19,394 bases of DNA, from contig JBKPOY010000016.1 of the NCBI GenBank assembly GCA_046733295.1, positions 1 through 19,394 on the forward strand, written 5' to 3'. Of this stretch, positions 1 through 7,428 are shown piece after piece. Source of the DNA: 13-2-20CM-68-14 sp046733295 (GTDB lineage Bacteria; Actinomycetota; Thermoleophilia; Gaiellales; Gaiellaceae). The translations under genes were made by a program, and so were the position numbers. Within the stretch, counting starts at the first letter, position 1; the number at the start of each line of letters is the position of its first letter. The notes under the pieces are model-generated. The model was not told the origin of the DNA and ran no database searches. It saw only the letters and a program-made list of their open reading frames with translations.

Positions 1-26
1 TCGCTCGCGGCGGCCTGGCCTGGCGA

Positions 27-32
27 TAGCAT
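27..32 (+). promoter_or_regulatory. -10-like hexamer before dnaX
   Basis: TAGCAT fits the TANNNT -10 pattern and ends 7 nt before the GTG start of dnaX, so transcription would begin at or next to the start codon. No Shine-Dalgarno precedes the GTG. No -35 is recognisable in the few bases available. The same arrangement recurs at four other gene starts in the window, which is the main reason to take it seriously. Confidence 0.45.
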
Positions 33-39
33 CGGATCG

Positions 40-1641
40 GTGGCCGCGCTCTACCGGAAGTACCGCCCGCAGGGGTTCGACGAGGTCGTCGGGCAGGAGC
101 CGGTCGTTCGGACTCTGAAGAACGCGATCGATGCGGGGCAGATCCGGCAGGCCTACCTGTTCGCCGGGCCGCGCGGCACCGGCAAGACCTCCCTGGCGCG
201 CATCCTCGCCAAGGCCCTCAACTGCGAGCAGGGCCCGACCTCGCAGCCGGACACCGACTGCCACGTCTGCCGGGCGATCGCGGCCGGGACGTCGCTCGAC
301 GTGGTCGAGATGGACGCCGCCTCGCAGCGCGGTATCGACGACATCCGAGATATCCGCGACCACGCGGTGCTGCAGCCCGTCGAGGGCCGGTACAAGGTCT
401 ACATCCTCGATGAGGCGCACCAGCTCACGGACGCTGCCTTCAACGCGCTGCTGAAGCTGATCGAGGAGCCTCCACCCCACCTGGTCTTCGTCTTCTGCAC
501 GACCGACCTCGGGAAGATGCTCCCGACCGTCCGCTCGCGCTGCCAGACCTTCGTCTTCGCGCGGCCGCGGCTGCCGGAGCTCGTGCGCGTCCTGCGCTGG
601 GTGGCGGACGGCGAGGCGATCGAGGTTCCCGACGCGGCGCTGGCGCTGATTGCGCGCGCCGCGCGCGGCGCGTACCGGGACGCCGTGTCGACGCTCGACC
701 AGCTCGCCGCGGCGACCGAGCGGAAGATCACGGTCCAGGACGTGCTCCAGCTTCTCGGCGCGGTGGAGGAGGAGGCGCTCTTCCGGCTCTGCGACCTGAT
801 CGTCGACCGGGACACGGCCGGCGCGCTCACATTCGTCGAGGAGCTTTCCGAGCAAGGACAGGATCTCGGCCGGGTCGTCACCGATCTCCTGGAGCATCTG
901 CGACACCTGCTGCTCGTCCAGCACATGGGCCACGTGCCCGACTCCCTGCCTGTCACGGACGAGGTCCGCGAGCGGCTGAACGAGCAGGCCAACCAGCTCG
1001 GCGAGGCAACCGTGCTGCGGCTCTGCGACCTGCTCGCGGTCGCCGTCGACGACATGCGCCAGGGCGCGGACCCGCGCCTGCCGCTCGAGCTGGCCCTGGT
1101 GAAGGTGACCCGTCCCGCCGCCGACCTCTCGCGTGAGTCGACCGCGTACCGCCTCGAGCAGCTCGAGGAACAGCGTGCCCAGACAAGTCATGTCCCGGTG
1201 TCCGACGTGGGGCCAGGGCCCGAACAGACGGCGCCGGGCGGGCCCACGACTCCGGAGCCCACTCGCGAGCCGCCGTCGGTCGACCTCGAGCAGCTTCAGG
1301 AGGCGTGGCAGCGCGCCGTCCTGCCCGCTGTCGAGGAGAAGTCGATCCCGACCGCATCGGTGCTCCGGGAGGCGCACCCCTCTGGGCTCGCGGACGACAA
1401 GCTGACGCTCGAGTTTCCGCGGAACGCCGCGTTCCACCGCCAGCTGGCCGAAGAGCCGAGGAACGCGACCCTGCTCGCGGAGGCCCTCTACGAGGTCACG
1501 GGCCGGCGTCTCGCGCTCGCCTTCGAGCTGGGCGCGAACGGCGGCGAGACCGATCCTGCCGAGGAGGAGCCCGCCGGTGAGGAGGACCTCGTCTCCCTGA
1601 TCAAGGAGACGTTCGACGCCCGCGAGGTGGAAGACCCGTAG
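40..1641 (+). CDS. dnaX: DNA polymerase III gamma/tau subunit (clamp loader ATPase)
   Basis: Clamp-loader ATPase that helps place the beta clamp on DNA at the replication fork (533 residues). The N-terminal AAA+ module is clear: Walker A GPRGTGKTS at residues 43-51, Walker B VYILDEAH at 120-127, and the SRC arginine-finger motif at 166-168. The zinc knuckle keeps Cys62, Cys74 and Cys77, but the usual fourth Cys position (71) is Asp. A middle helical region follows, then a Pro/Glu-rich linker (about 375-415) and a C-terminal domain (about 415-505). No A-rich slippery site of the E. coli type is visible, so only one product is expected. GTG is chosen because the family consensus start (AALYRKYRP) follows at once; no upstream SD is visible. 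It heads a dnaX - small membrane protein - ybaB - cNMP protein - recR cluster. Confidence 0.97.
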   Translation: MAALYRKYRPQGFDEVVGQEPVVRTLKNAIDAGQIRQAYLFAGPRGTGKTSLARILAKALNCEQGPTSQPDTDCHVCRAIAAGTSLDVVEMDAASQRGIDDIRDIRDHAVLQPVEGRYKVYILDEAHQLTDAAFNALLKLIEEPPPHLVFVFCTTDLGKMLPTVRSRCQTFVFARPRLPELVRVLRWVADGEAIEVPDAALALIARAARGAYRDAVSTLDQLAAATERKITVQDVLQLLGAVEEEALFRLCDLIVDRDTAGALTFVEELSEQGQDLGRVVTDLLEHLRHLLLVQHMGHVPDSLPVTDEVRERLNEQANQLGEATVLRLCDLLAVAVDDMRQGADPRLPLELALVKVTRPAADLSRESTAYRLEQLEEQRAQTSHVPVSDVGPGPEQTAPGGPTTPEPTREPPSVDLEQLQEAWQRAVLPAVEEKSIPTASVLREAHPSGLADDKLTLEFPRNAAFHRQLAEEPRNATLLAEALYEVTGRRLALAFELGANGGETDPAEEEPAGEEDLVSLIKETFDAREVEDP

Positions 1642-1679
1642 GGCTTGCAAAAACCGGCCCGCCGCCGACGATGTGAGCG

Positions 1680-1817
1680 ATGGGGCCGGTCATCATCGCG
1701 GTGGTCGCGGACATCGTCCTGGTGGGGGCCGCCGTGGTGATCTGGCGGATGTTCGCGGGACGCATCCAGGCGTTCGTCGAGGATCACGCGCCCACCTCGT
1801 TCTCGCGGCACCGATGA
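1680..1817 (+). CDS. 45-residue single-pass membrane protein of unknown function
   Basis: A short reading frame (ATG at 1680, TGA at 1815-1817) fills most of the dnaX-ybaB gap. It encodes 45 residues: a hydrophobic helix at about residues 3-22 (start MGPVIIAVVADIVLVGAAVV), then WRMFAGR and a polar, His/Arg-containing tail. By the positive-inside rule the C-terminus would be cytoplasmic. Almost every codon ends in G or C (exceptions GGA, GAT, CGA), as in the neighbouring real genes, which supports coding. There is no strong SD; an upstream ATG at 1671 is followed at once by a stop. I do not recognise a family. Position suggests co-transcription with dnaX. The alternative is chance open frame in high-GC DNA, but the clean helix plus codon pattern argue against it. 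Confidence 0.6.
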   Translation: MGPVIIAVVADIVLVGAAVVIWRMFAGRIQAFVEDHAPTSFSRHR

Positions 1818-1820
1818 CGG

Positions 1821-1826
1821 TATCCT
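1821..1826 (+). promoter_or_regulatory. Possible -10 element before ybaB
   Basis: TATCCT fits TANNNT and lies 9 nt before the ATG of ybaB, just after the stop of the small membrane protein gene. Spacing is longer than at the other candidate leaderless starts, so the transcript could carry a very short leader. No -35 is evident. Weak evidence alone. Confidence 0.3.
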
Positions 1827-1835
1827 CGCCGCTCG

Positions 1836-2156
1836 ATGGCGATGGACTTCGAAAAGCTGATGCGCCAGGCGCAGCAGATGCAGGAGCAGATGGCCAAGGC
1901 GCAGGACGAGCTCGCAAAGGAGACCGTCGAGGCGTCCGCCGGGGGCGGGATGGTGACCGTGAAGGCGACCGGCGCGGGCGAGATCAAGGAGATCAAGATC
2001 TCGCCGCAGGCAATCGATCCTGACGACCCGGAGATGCTGGCCGACATGGTCCTCGCCGCTGTGAACGAGGCCCTTCGCTCGGCGCAGAGCCTGATGGAAA
2101 GCAAGCTGGGCGGCGCCATGGGCGGCATGCAGGGTCTCGGCCTGCCGGGGCTCTAG
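1836..2156 (+). CDS. ybaB: YbaB/EbfC family nucleoid-associated DNA-binding protein
   Basis: Small dimeric DNA-binding protein (106 residues, the normal family size) that coats DNA and is commonly encoded beside recR. The N-terminal half is a Gln/Met-rich amphipathic helix (residues about 3-35, MRQAQQMQEQMAKAQDEL). It is followed by the family signature ASAGGGMVTVKATGAGEIKEIKI (positions about 33-55; Gly-rich turn then beta strands). The tail is Gly/Met-rich. ATG at 1836 is used; a second ATG at 1842 (MDFEKL) is possible. The stop codon TAG touches the ATG of the next gene with no gap, so the two are almost surely co-translated. Role in recombination or nucleoid organisation is family knowledge, not seen here. 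Confidence 0.93.
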   Translation: MAMDFEKLMRQAQQMQEQMAKAQDELAKETVEASAGGGMVTVKATGAGEIKEIKISPQAIDPDDPEMLADMVLAAVNEALRSAQSLMESKLGGAMGGMQGLGLPGL

Positions 2157-2561
2157 ATGGCCTCGCCGGAGTCCCTTCGCGGCAGCGAGCTCTTCGCCGG
2201 GTTCGACGACGAGACGCTCGAGCGGCTCGCCGAGCCGTTCCACGAGGTGGAGTTTCCGGCGAATCAGGTGTTGATCGAGCCGCGCACGCCGGGCTCGGGC
2301 CTGTTCCTGATCTGCGACGGCACGGTCGTCGTGGAGGCTCACGACGTGCACCGCGAGCTCGGCCCGGGCGAGGTCGTCGGCGAGATCTCGCTCGTCGAGG
2401 ACGACGGCACACGCCGGGCGCGGGTCGTCTCGAAGACGCCGGTGCGGTGCCTCGCCCTCAGCCGGGGCGACTTCGAGCAGCTGCTGGCGAGCGAGCCCGA
2501 GCTCGAGACTGCGGTGCGCAAGCTCGCGCGGCAGCGGCTCGGCGAGCTCGACCGCGACTGA
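2157..2561 (+). CDS. Stand-alone cyclic-nucleotide-binding domain protein
   Basis: 134-residue protein made of one CAP-like cNMP-binding beta-barrel (about residues 10-115) and a short C-terminal helix; there is no room for the helix-turn-helix of CRP/FNR regulators. The phosphate-binding cassette is recognisable: GEISL with Glu76 (ribose contact in CAP) and Arg86 (phosphate contact in CAP) in the segment GTRRARV. Hence nucleotide binding is plausible. The barrel entry FAGFDDETLERLAE and GSGLFLICDGTV are typical of the fold. It starts immediately after ybaB's stop and lies 40 bp before recR, so it is embedded in a recombination gene cluster. Partner and ligand are unknown; it may act as a sensor subunit by protein contact. 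Confidence 0.85.
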   Translation: MASPESLRGSELFAGFDDETLERLAEPFHEVEFPANQVLIEPRTPGSGLFLICDGTVVVEAHDVHRELGPGEVVGEISLVEDDGTRRARVVSKTPVRCLALSRGDFEQLLASEPELETAVRKLARQRLGELDRD

Positions 2562-2564
2562 CGC

Positions 2565-2581
2565 CGCCGGTCAGTCCGGCG
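2565..2581 (+). other. GC-rich hairpin between cNMP-domain gene and recR
   Basis: CGCCGG - TCAGT - CCGGCG forms a perfect 6-bp stem with a 5-nt loop starting 3 nt after the stop codon of the upstream gene. No T-run follows, so it is not a classical terminator; it may slow transcription or protect a 3' end before the candidate recR promoter. Confidence 0.4.
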
Positions 2582-2589
2582 CCCACGGG

Positions 2590-2595
2590 CACAAT
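2590..2595 (+). promoter_or_regulatory. -10-like hexamer before recR
   Basis: CACAAT resembles a -10 box (a C replaces the first T) and ends 6 nt before the GTG start of recR. The only nearby ATG (2594) runs into a stop after two codons, so the GTG is the real start. No SD is present, consistent with a leaderless transcript. The non-canonical first base makes this the weakest member of the series. Confidence 0.35.
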
Positions 2596-2601
2596 GCCCC
2601 C

Positions 2602-3192
2602 GTGATCTCTCCCGCCGTCGACAACCTCGTCGCGCAGCTTTCCCGCCTGCCGGGCGTCGGCACCCGCACGGCGCAGCGGCTCGCTTTTCACCTGCTCAGG
2701 GCGCCGAAGGACGAGGCTCTCGCGCTCGCCGCAGCGGTCGAGGAGGTCAAGGAGCGGGTTCGCTTCTGCAACGAGTGCGGCAACCTCACCGAGGACGAGC
2801 TCTGCGCGATCTGCGAGGACACGCGGCGCGACCGCACCGTCGTCTGCGTGGTCGAGCAACCCGTCGACCTGATCTCCCTCGAGAAGACGCACGAGTTCCG
2901 GGGGCTCTACCACGTGCTCGGAGGCTCGCTCTCGCCGCTCGACGGCGTCGAGCCCGAGCATCTCCGGATCGGTGAGCTGCTGGGACGTGTCGAGCGCAAC
3001 GGGATCGAAGAGGTCGTGCTGGCGACGAACCCGAACATGACGGGCGAGGCCACTGCCGCCTACCTGGCCGACCGCCTCCGCGGCCGCGTCCGCGTAACCC
3101 GGCTCGCGAGCGGTCTTCCCGTCGGCGGCGACCTGGAGTATGCGGACGAGGTAACGCTCGGCCGCGCGCTCGCCGGCCGGCGCGAGATGTAG
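2602..3192 (+). CDS. recR: Recombination mediator protein RecR
   Basis: 196 residues, normal for RecR, which works with RecO/RecF to load RecA at single-strand gaps. The domain order is textbook: N-terminal helix-hairpin-helix with LPGVGTRTAQRLAFHLL (residues 16-32), a four-Cys zinc finger (Cys56, Cys59, Cys68, Cys71), then a Toprim domain starting VVCVVEQPVDL (about residue 79 on) and a C-terminal segment with ASGLPVGGDLEYAD. The start is GTG, set by the family N-terminus (ISPAVDNLVAQLSRLPG). It ends only 5 bp from the convergent aldo/keto reductase gene, so the two 3' ends must overlap as transcripts. Confidence 0.97.
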   Translation: MISPAVDNLVAQLSRLPGVGTRTAQRLAFHLLRAPKDEALALAAAVEEVKERVRFCNECGNLTEDELCAICEDTRRDRTVVCVVEQPVDLISLEKTHEFRGLYHVLGGSLSPLDGVEPEHLRIGELLGRVERNGIEEVVLATNPNMTGEATAAYLADRLRGRVRVTRLASGLPVGGDLEYADEVTLGRALAGRREM

Positions 3193-3197
3193 CCGCT

Positions 3198-4166
3198 CTA
3201 CGCCGCGACCGGCCCGAAGACGGCGACGTCAGCGACGGCCTCGTCGACGGCGCGCAACGTGTCCTCGTCGAGCTCGAGGCCGGACGCGCCGGCGTTGTCC
3301 TCGACCTGCTCGGGCTTCGACGCCCCGATGATCGCCGACGCGACGTTGTGCTCACGCAGCACCCACGCGAGCGCGAGCCGCGCCATGGTGACTCCGAGCC
3401 CGTCCGCGATCGGGCGGAGCCGCTGAACGGCCTCGAGCACCTCGTCCGAGCGGAAGCGGTCCATCGCCCATCCCATGTCGTTGCCCATCCGGCTGTCCCG
3501 GGGCGCGGGCTCGCCGGGCCGGTACTTGCCGGTGAGGACGCCCTGCGCGAGCGGCGACCAGACGATCTGCGAGATCCCGTTCGCGGTGCAGAGCGGGATC
3601 ACGTCGTGCTCCGGGACGCGGTAGAGGATCGAGTACTGCGGTTGGCTGGAGACGAACTTCTCGCACGGCGGGCTGAGGTCGAGGGAGGCGACTATCTGGT
3701 CGGCCGTCCATTCGCTGAAGCCGAGGTAGCGGGCCTTGCCCTGGCGCACGACCTCCGTCAGCGCCTCCATCGTCTCCTCGAGCGGCGTTTCGGGGTCGTA
3801 GCGATGGCACTGGTAGAGGTCGACGTAGTCGGTGCGCAGCCGGCGAAGCGAGTCGTCGATCTGCTTGAAGACCTGCTGCCGCGAGAGACCCTGGTTCTCG
3901 CCGGTGTCGTCCATCGGGAAGAAGAGCTTCGTGGCGAGGACGTACGAGTCGCGCTGCCGGCTCTGGAGGACATCGCCGAGGAACTCCTCCGCGGCGCCGC
4001 GCCCGTAGACGTTCGACGTGTCGAAGAAGTTGATTCCGAGCTCGAACGCCCTCTCGACGCAGGCGCGCGCCGCGGAGTCGTTCACGCCGACGCCGTAGGT
4101 GAGCCAGGAGCCGAGGGAGACTTCGGAGACGGACAGGTCGCTCGAGCCGAGCTGCCGGTAGCGCAT
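3198..4166 (-). CDS. Aldo/keto reductase (Kv-beta/YghZ-like group)
   Basis: NAD(P)H-dependent oxidoreductase of the AKR superfamily (322 residues, TIM barrel). The catalytic tetrad is complete: Asp49 and Tyr54 in FFDTSNVYGRG, Lys80 in ATKLFFP, His121 in DLYQCHRYD. The C-terminal cofactor region contains IIGASKPEQVEDNAGA. The segment around LFFPMDDTGENQGLSRQQ and SLRRLRTDYVDLYQCH resembles the Kv-channel beta-subunit/YghZ branch, which reduces aldehydes; the true substrate is unknown. ATG at 4166 is chosen from the usual MRYRQLGSSDLSVS start. A weak -10-like TACGAA lies 7 nt upstream of that ATG. It is divergent from lysC and convergent with recR, so it forms its own transcription unit. Confidence 0.93.
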   Translation of the reverse strand: MRYRQLGSSDLSVSEVSLGSWLTYGVGVNDSAARACVERAFELGINFFDTSNVYGRGAAEEFLGDVLQSRQRDSYVLATKLFFPMDDTGENQGLSRQQVFKQIDDSLRRLRTDYVDLYQCHRYDPETPLEETMEALTEVVRQGKARYLGFSEWTADQIVASLDLSPPCEKFVSSQPQYSILYRVPEHDVIPLCTANGISQIVWSPLAQGVLTGKYRPGEPAPRDSRMGNDMGWAMDRFRSDEVLEAVQRLRPIADGLGVTMARLALAWVLREHNVASAIIGASKPEQVEDNAGASGLELDEDTLRAVDEAVADVAVFGPVAA

Positions 4167-4213
4167 GGCCGAATTCGTACCTGAACGCGGCCGGTTGAGA
4201 CTCGCCCTGCCCA

Positions 4214-4248
4214 GCCAGTGCGATGGGGACTGTCCCCACGAAACTGGC
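4214..4248. repeat. REP-like palindrome in the AKR/lysC intergenic region
   Basis: The core TGGGGAC-T-GTCCCCA (4224-4238) is a perfect inverted repeat with 7-bp arms around a single T. It is extended outward by GCCAGT (4214-4219) and ACTGGC (4243-4248), with a GCG/CG inner segment that can also partly pair, giving an extended hairpin of about 35 nt. Such GGGGAC/GTCCCC palindromes resemble dispersed intergenic REP elements linked to TnpA-REP (RAYT) proteins, but I see only one copy here, so an operator for the divergent genes is the alternative. Confidence 0.5.
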
Positions 4249-4270
4249 GCAACGAGACATGGAAACTGCC

Positions 4271-4290
4271 ACGAAAGTGTGACTTTTCGT
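4271..4290. repeat. Second inverted repeat upstream of lysC
   Basis: ACGAAA (4271-4276) and TTTCGT (4285-4290) are perfect inverted arms around an 8-nt spacer. A partly matching direct repeat (GAAACTGGCGCAACGA at 4240-4255 against GAAACTGCCACGA at 4263-4275) overlaps it. Could be an operator or part of the adjacent REP-like element. Confidence 0.35.
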
Positions 4291-4337
4291 CCACAGGCAC
4301 GGCTGCCGGGGACGGTGGGACGCGCCTCGCGGCCGCC

Positions 4338-4343
4338 TACACT
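4338..4343 (+). promoter_or_regulatory. -10-like hexamer before lysC
   Basis: TACACT fits TANNNT and ends 6 nt before the ATG at 4350. It has no matching -35 and there is no SD, so it looks like the -10 of a leaderless transcript. It also supports the ATG at 4350 over the in-frame alternatives at 4218 and 4422. Confidence 0.5.
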
Positions 4344-4349
4344 TCCGGC

Positions 4350-5583
<1,234 letters not shown>

Positions 5584-5591
<8 letters not shown>

Positions 5592-6525
5592 GCGGCCGCG
5601 CATCGGCGTCGTCGGAGCGACGGGAGCCGTCGGCCGCGTCACGCTCGGGCTCCTCCGCGAACGCGGTTTCGAAAGCGTGCGGGCGTTCGCCAGCGCGCGC
5701 TCCGCAGGGACCGAGGTCGACGGCCTCACCGTCGAGCTGGCGAACGAGGAGACTCTCGCCGCCGGCGACCTCGACCTGTGTCTCTTCTCGGTTGGCAACG
5801 CCGCGAGCCGGGAGCTCGTCCCGTACGCCGTCCGCGGCGGCGCTGTTGTGATCGACAAGTCGTCGGCGTACCGACTGCAAGACGGCGTGCCGTTGGTCGT
5901 CCCCGAGGTGAACGGCGAGCGCGCCCTCGCGCACGACGGAATCGTCGCGAACCCGAACTGCTGCTCGATCCCGCTGACCTGTGCACTCAAACCGCTGCAC
6001 GACGCGGCTGGCCTCGCCCGGATCCGCGTCGCGACTTACCAGTCGGCCTCAGGCGCGGGTGCGCAGCGGATGGAAGAGCTGCGGGCGCAGCACCCCTCCG
6101 AGGGCAACCTCGAGATGGACTGGGAGTTCGACGGCGAGGAGTTCGACGAGGAAGTGAAGCTCCGAGCCGAGACACGCAAAATCCTCGAGCTGCCCGACCT
6201 CCCCGTCAGCGCCACCTGTGTGCGCGTTCCGGTGATGGTCGGTCACGCCGAAACTGTCTGGGTCGAGACCGAGGAGCCGCTCGGGGCCGAGCAGGCACGG
6301 GAACTACTCGCGGTGGCGCCGAGCATTCGAGTCGACCAGTTCCCTACCCCGCGGGACGCAGAGGGGATCGACGAGATCCTCGTCGGTCGCGTCCGCACTG
6401 ACCGAGCGGCGCAAACCAATGGTCTCACCCTCTACCTCGCCTGCGACAACCTCCGCAAAGGCGCTGCGCTGAACGCGATCCAGATCGCAGAGATTCTGCT
6501 CGTCAGAACGCGCGCGGCTGCCTGA
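5584..6525 (+). CDS. asd: Aspartate-semialdehyde dehydrogenase
   Basis: Reduces aspartyl phosphate, the lysC product, to aspartate semialdehyde using NADPH (313 residues, a little shorter than the usual 330-345). The Rossmann motif GVVGATGAVG is at residues 8-17, SSAYRL at 93-98, the catalytic Cys126 in NPNCCS, the substrate segment SGAGAQRMEEL at 156-166, and the catalytic His221 in MVGHAE. The start is TTG (5584), within lysC's last codons (TTGACTGA); no other start lies upstream of the Rossmann motif in this frame before lysC sequence, so translation is probably coupled. The stop codon is inside the left arm of a hairpin shared with the convergent regulator gene. Confidence 0.96.
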
Positions 6526-6552
6526 AAAGGCAGCCGTGGTCGGGCTTTTCAG
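6522..6552. terminator. Bidirectional terminator between asd and the response regulator gene
   Basis: CTGAAAAG (6522-6529) and CTTTTCAG (6545-6552) are a perfect 8-bp inverted repeat with a 15-nt G/C-rich loop region. Read either way the stem ends in a short T-run, so it can serve both convergent genes. The asd stop (6523-6525) and the regulator stop (6551-6549 on the minus strand) lie in opposite arms. The T-run is only four long, so efficiency is uncertain. Confidence 0.6.
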
Positions 6553-7256
6553 ATGCCGGTGGTGGCTTGGCTCGGTGCCGGAAGGATGTTGTGGAGCTGC
6601 GCCCAACGACTCGCCTCGGTCCGGTTCGTGACGTCGAGCTTTCGATAGACGTTCGAAAGATGGAACTTGACCGTCTGCTCAGCCACCCAGAGCATCTTCG
6701 CCAACTGTGCGTTGGAGTAGCCCTCGGCGACGAGTTGGAGGATCTCCAGCTCACGCCGGGTCAGTGCACCGAAGCCTTTCGGATCGGAGCCGTTGCCATT
6801 GGCGGGGCCTTTTGTCGGCATTGACGTCGTTATGAGCGCCTGCTTGGCGTTGCCGGAGAAGTACATCGAGGGCTCGAACGCCTGGCGGATCGCCGCGCTC
6901 AGGTCGTTGCGATGGGCCGTCTTGACCACATACGTGAGCGCTCCCGCCGAAAACGCCGCCTCGATCTGCCTCGGGTTGTCCTGAGCCGAAAGGATCACGA
7001 GCTTGAGGCCTGGCCGTCGCTCGCGCGCGAGCCGCACGCACGCGACGCCGTCGAGCTCGTCGCCGCGGGCGTCGATCTCGGCGACGAACAGGTCGGGACG
7101 TGTCTTCTCGACAAGCGTCAACGCGAGCTCAGGAGCCGTTGCCCTCCCGACCACCGCGACATCCAGGTTCGACAAGACCCCCTCCACCGCATCGAGCCAC
7201 AACGGATGGGGGTCCAAAAGAACCGCGCTACGAGTCTTGCTTGGATCCACCACCAA
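6549..7256 (-). CDS. NarL/LuxR-type response regulator with atypical receiver
   Basis: 235-residue two-domain transcription regulator. Residues about 10-130 form a receiver-like domain; residues 164-222 are a LuxR/GerE helix-turn-helix (ALTRRELEILQLVAEG, recognition part VKFHLSNVYRKL). The receiver keeps Ser90 and Lys112, but the phospho-acceptor position aligns with Glu60 (LFVAEID where NarL has IVLDL), and the first acidic pair is reduced to Asp15-Pro16. It may therefore be phosphorylation-independent or locked. No histidine kinase is nearby. The start is TTG at 7256: a strong SD (GGAGGGG, 7272-7266) lies 9 nt upstream, although two GTG codons follow directly. It lies downstream of, and in line with, the minus-strand polysaccharide genes, 162 bp after the dehydrogenase, with a weak promoter of its own. 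Confidence 0.88.
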   Translation of the reverse strand: MVVDPSKTRSAVLLDPHPLWLDAVEGVLSNLDVAVVGRATAPELALTLVEKTRPDLFVAEIDARGDELDGVACVRLARERRPGLKLVILSAQDNPRQIEAAFSAGALTYVVKTAHRNDLSAAIRQAFEPSMYFSGNAKQALITTSMPTKGPANGNGSDPKGFGALTRRELEILQLVAEGYSNAQLAKMLWVAEQTVKFHLSNVYRKLDVTNRTEASRWAQLHNILPAPSQATTGI

Positions 7257-7265
7257 ATTTTTCCG

Positions 7266-7272
7266 CCCCTCC
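7266..7272 (-). promoter_or_regulatory. Shine-Dalgarno that decides a TTG start
   Basis: GGAGGGG on the minus strand ends 9 nt before the TTG at 7256 and 12 or 15 nt before the two following GTG codons, so spacing favours the TTG. It is one of the few strong ribosome-binding sites in the window. Confidence 0.6.
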
Positions 7273-7277
7273 GCCTA

Positions 7278-7306
7278 GGTTTACTACAGAAGTTCAGGTG
7301 CCGCAA
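7278..7306 (-). promoter_or_regulatory. Weak promoter for the response regulator gene
   Basis: On the minus strand TTGCGG (7306-7301) and TAAACC (7283-7278) are separated by 17 nt. The -10 is poor (only T, A and A match). It would give a short leader that includes the SD. Candidate only. Confidence 0.3.
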
Positions 7307-7314
7307 GGCTTTGA

Positions 7315-7334
7315 TTCCCCGCGTTTGGGGGGAA
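7315..7334. repeat. Hairpin in the 7257-7418 intergenic region
   Basis: TTCCCC (7315-7320) pairs with GGGGAA (7329-7334) across an 8-nt loop, just upstream of the candidate promoter of the response regulator. Read on the minus strand a T-run precedes rather than follows it, so it is not a standard terminator of the dehydrogenase gene. The rest of this 162-bp gap shows nothing else I recognise. Confidence 0.4.
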
Positions 7335-7403
7335 AAATCTGGCCCTGCTACCCGAGCCGATCGACTGTAAGTCTCCCCGCTTCCCTCGAACCGATAAGAC
7401 GAC

Positions 7404-7428
7404 TAGGTGGACGAGAGGTTAGGTGGAC
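7404..7428. repeat. 9-nt direct repeat at the end of the dehydrogenase gene
   Basis: TAGGTGGAC occurs at 7404-7412 and 7420-7428 (period 16). On the minus strand the copy at 7428-7420 carries the gene's stop codon region and the other lies just after it. Probably a small local duplication. Confidence 0.5.

Noticed and set aside
1..39. Possible tail of an SRP RNA or other small RNA gene before dnaX
   Set aside because: Such genes do occur before dnaX, but 39 bases show no recognisable conserved element.
1488..2351. Minus-strand 287-residue open frame across dnaX end, ybaB and the cNMP gene
   Set aside because: His/Arg-rich antisense shadow covering three real genes.
4218..4349. Upstream extension of lysC to an ATG at 4218
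   Set aside because: The extension covers the REP-like palindrome and inverted repeat, is unlike aspartate kinase N-termini, and a -10-like box lies just before 4350.
7257..7418. A c-di-GMP (GEMM) or c-di-AMP riboswitch in the gap before the response regulator
   Set aside because: Short strings such as CAAAGCC are present, but the conserved core and stem arrangement of either class could not be built.
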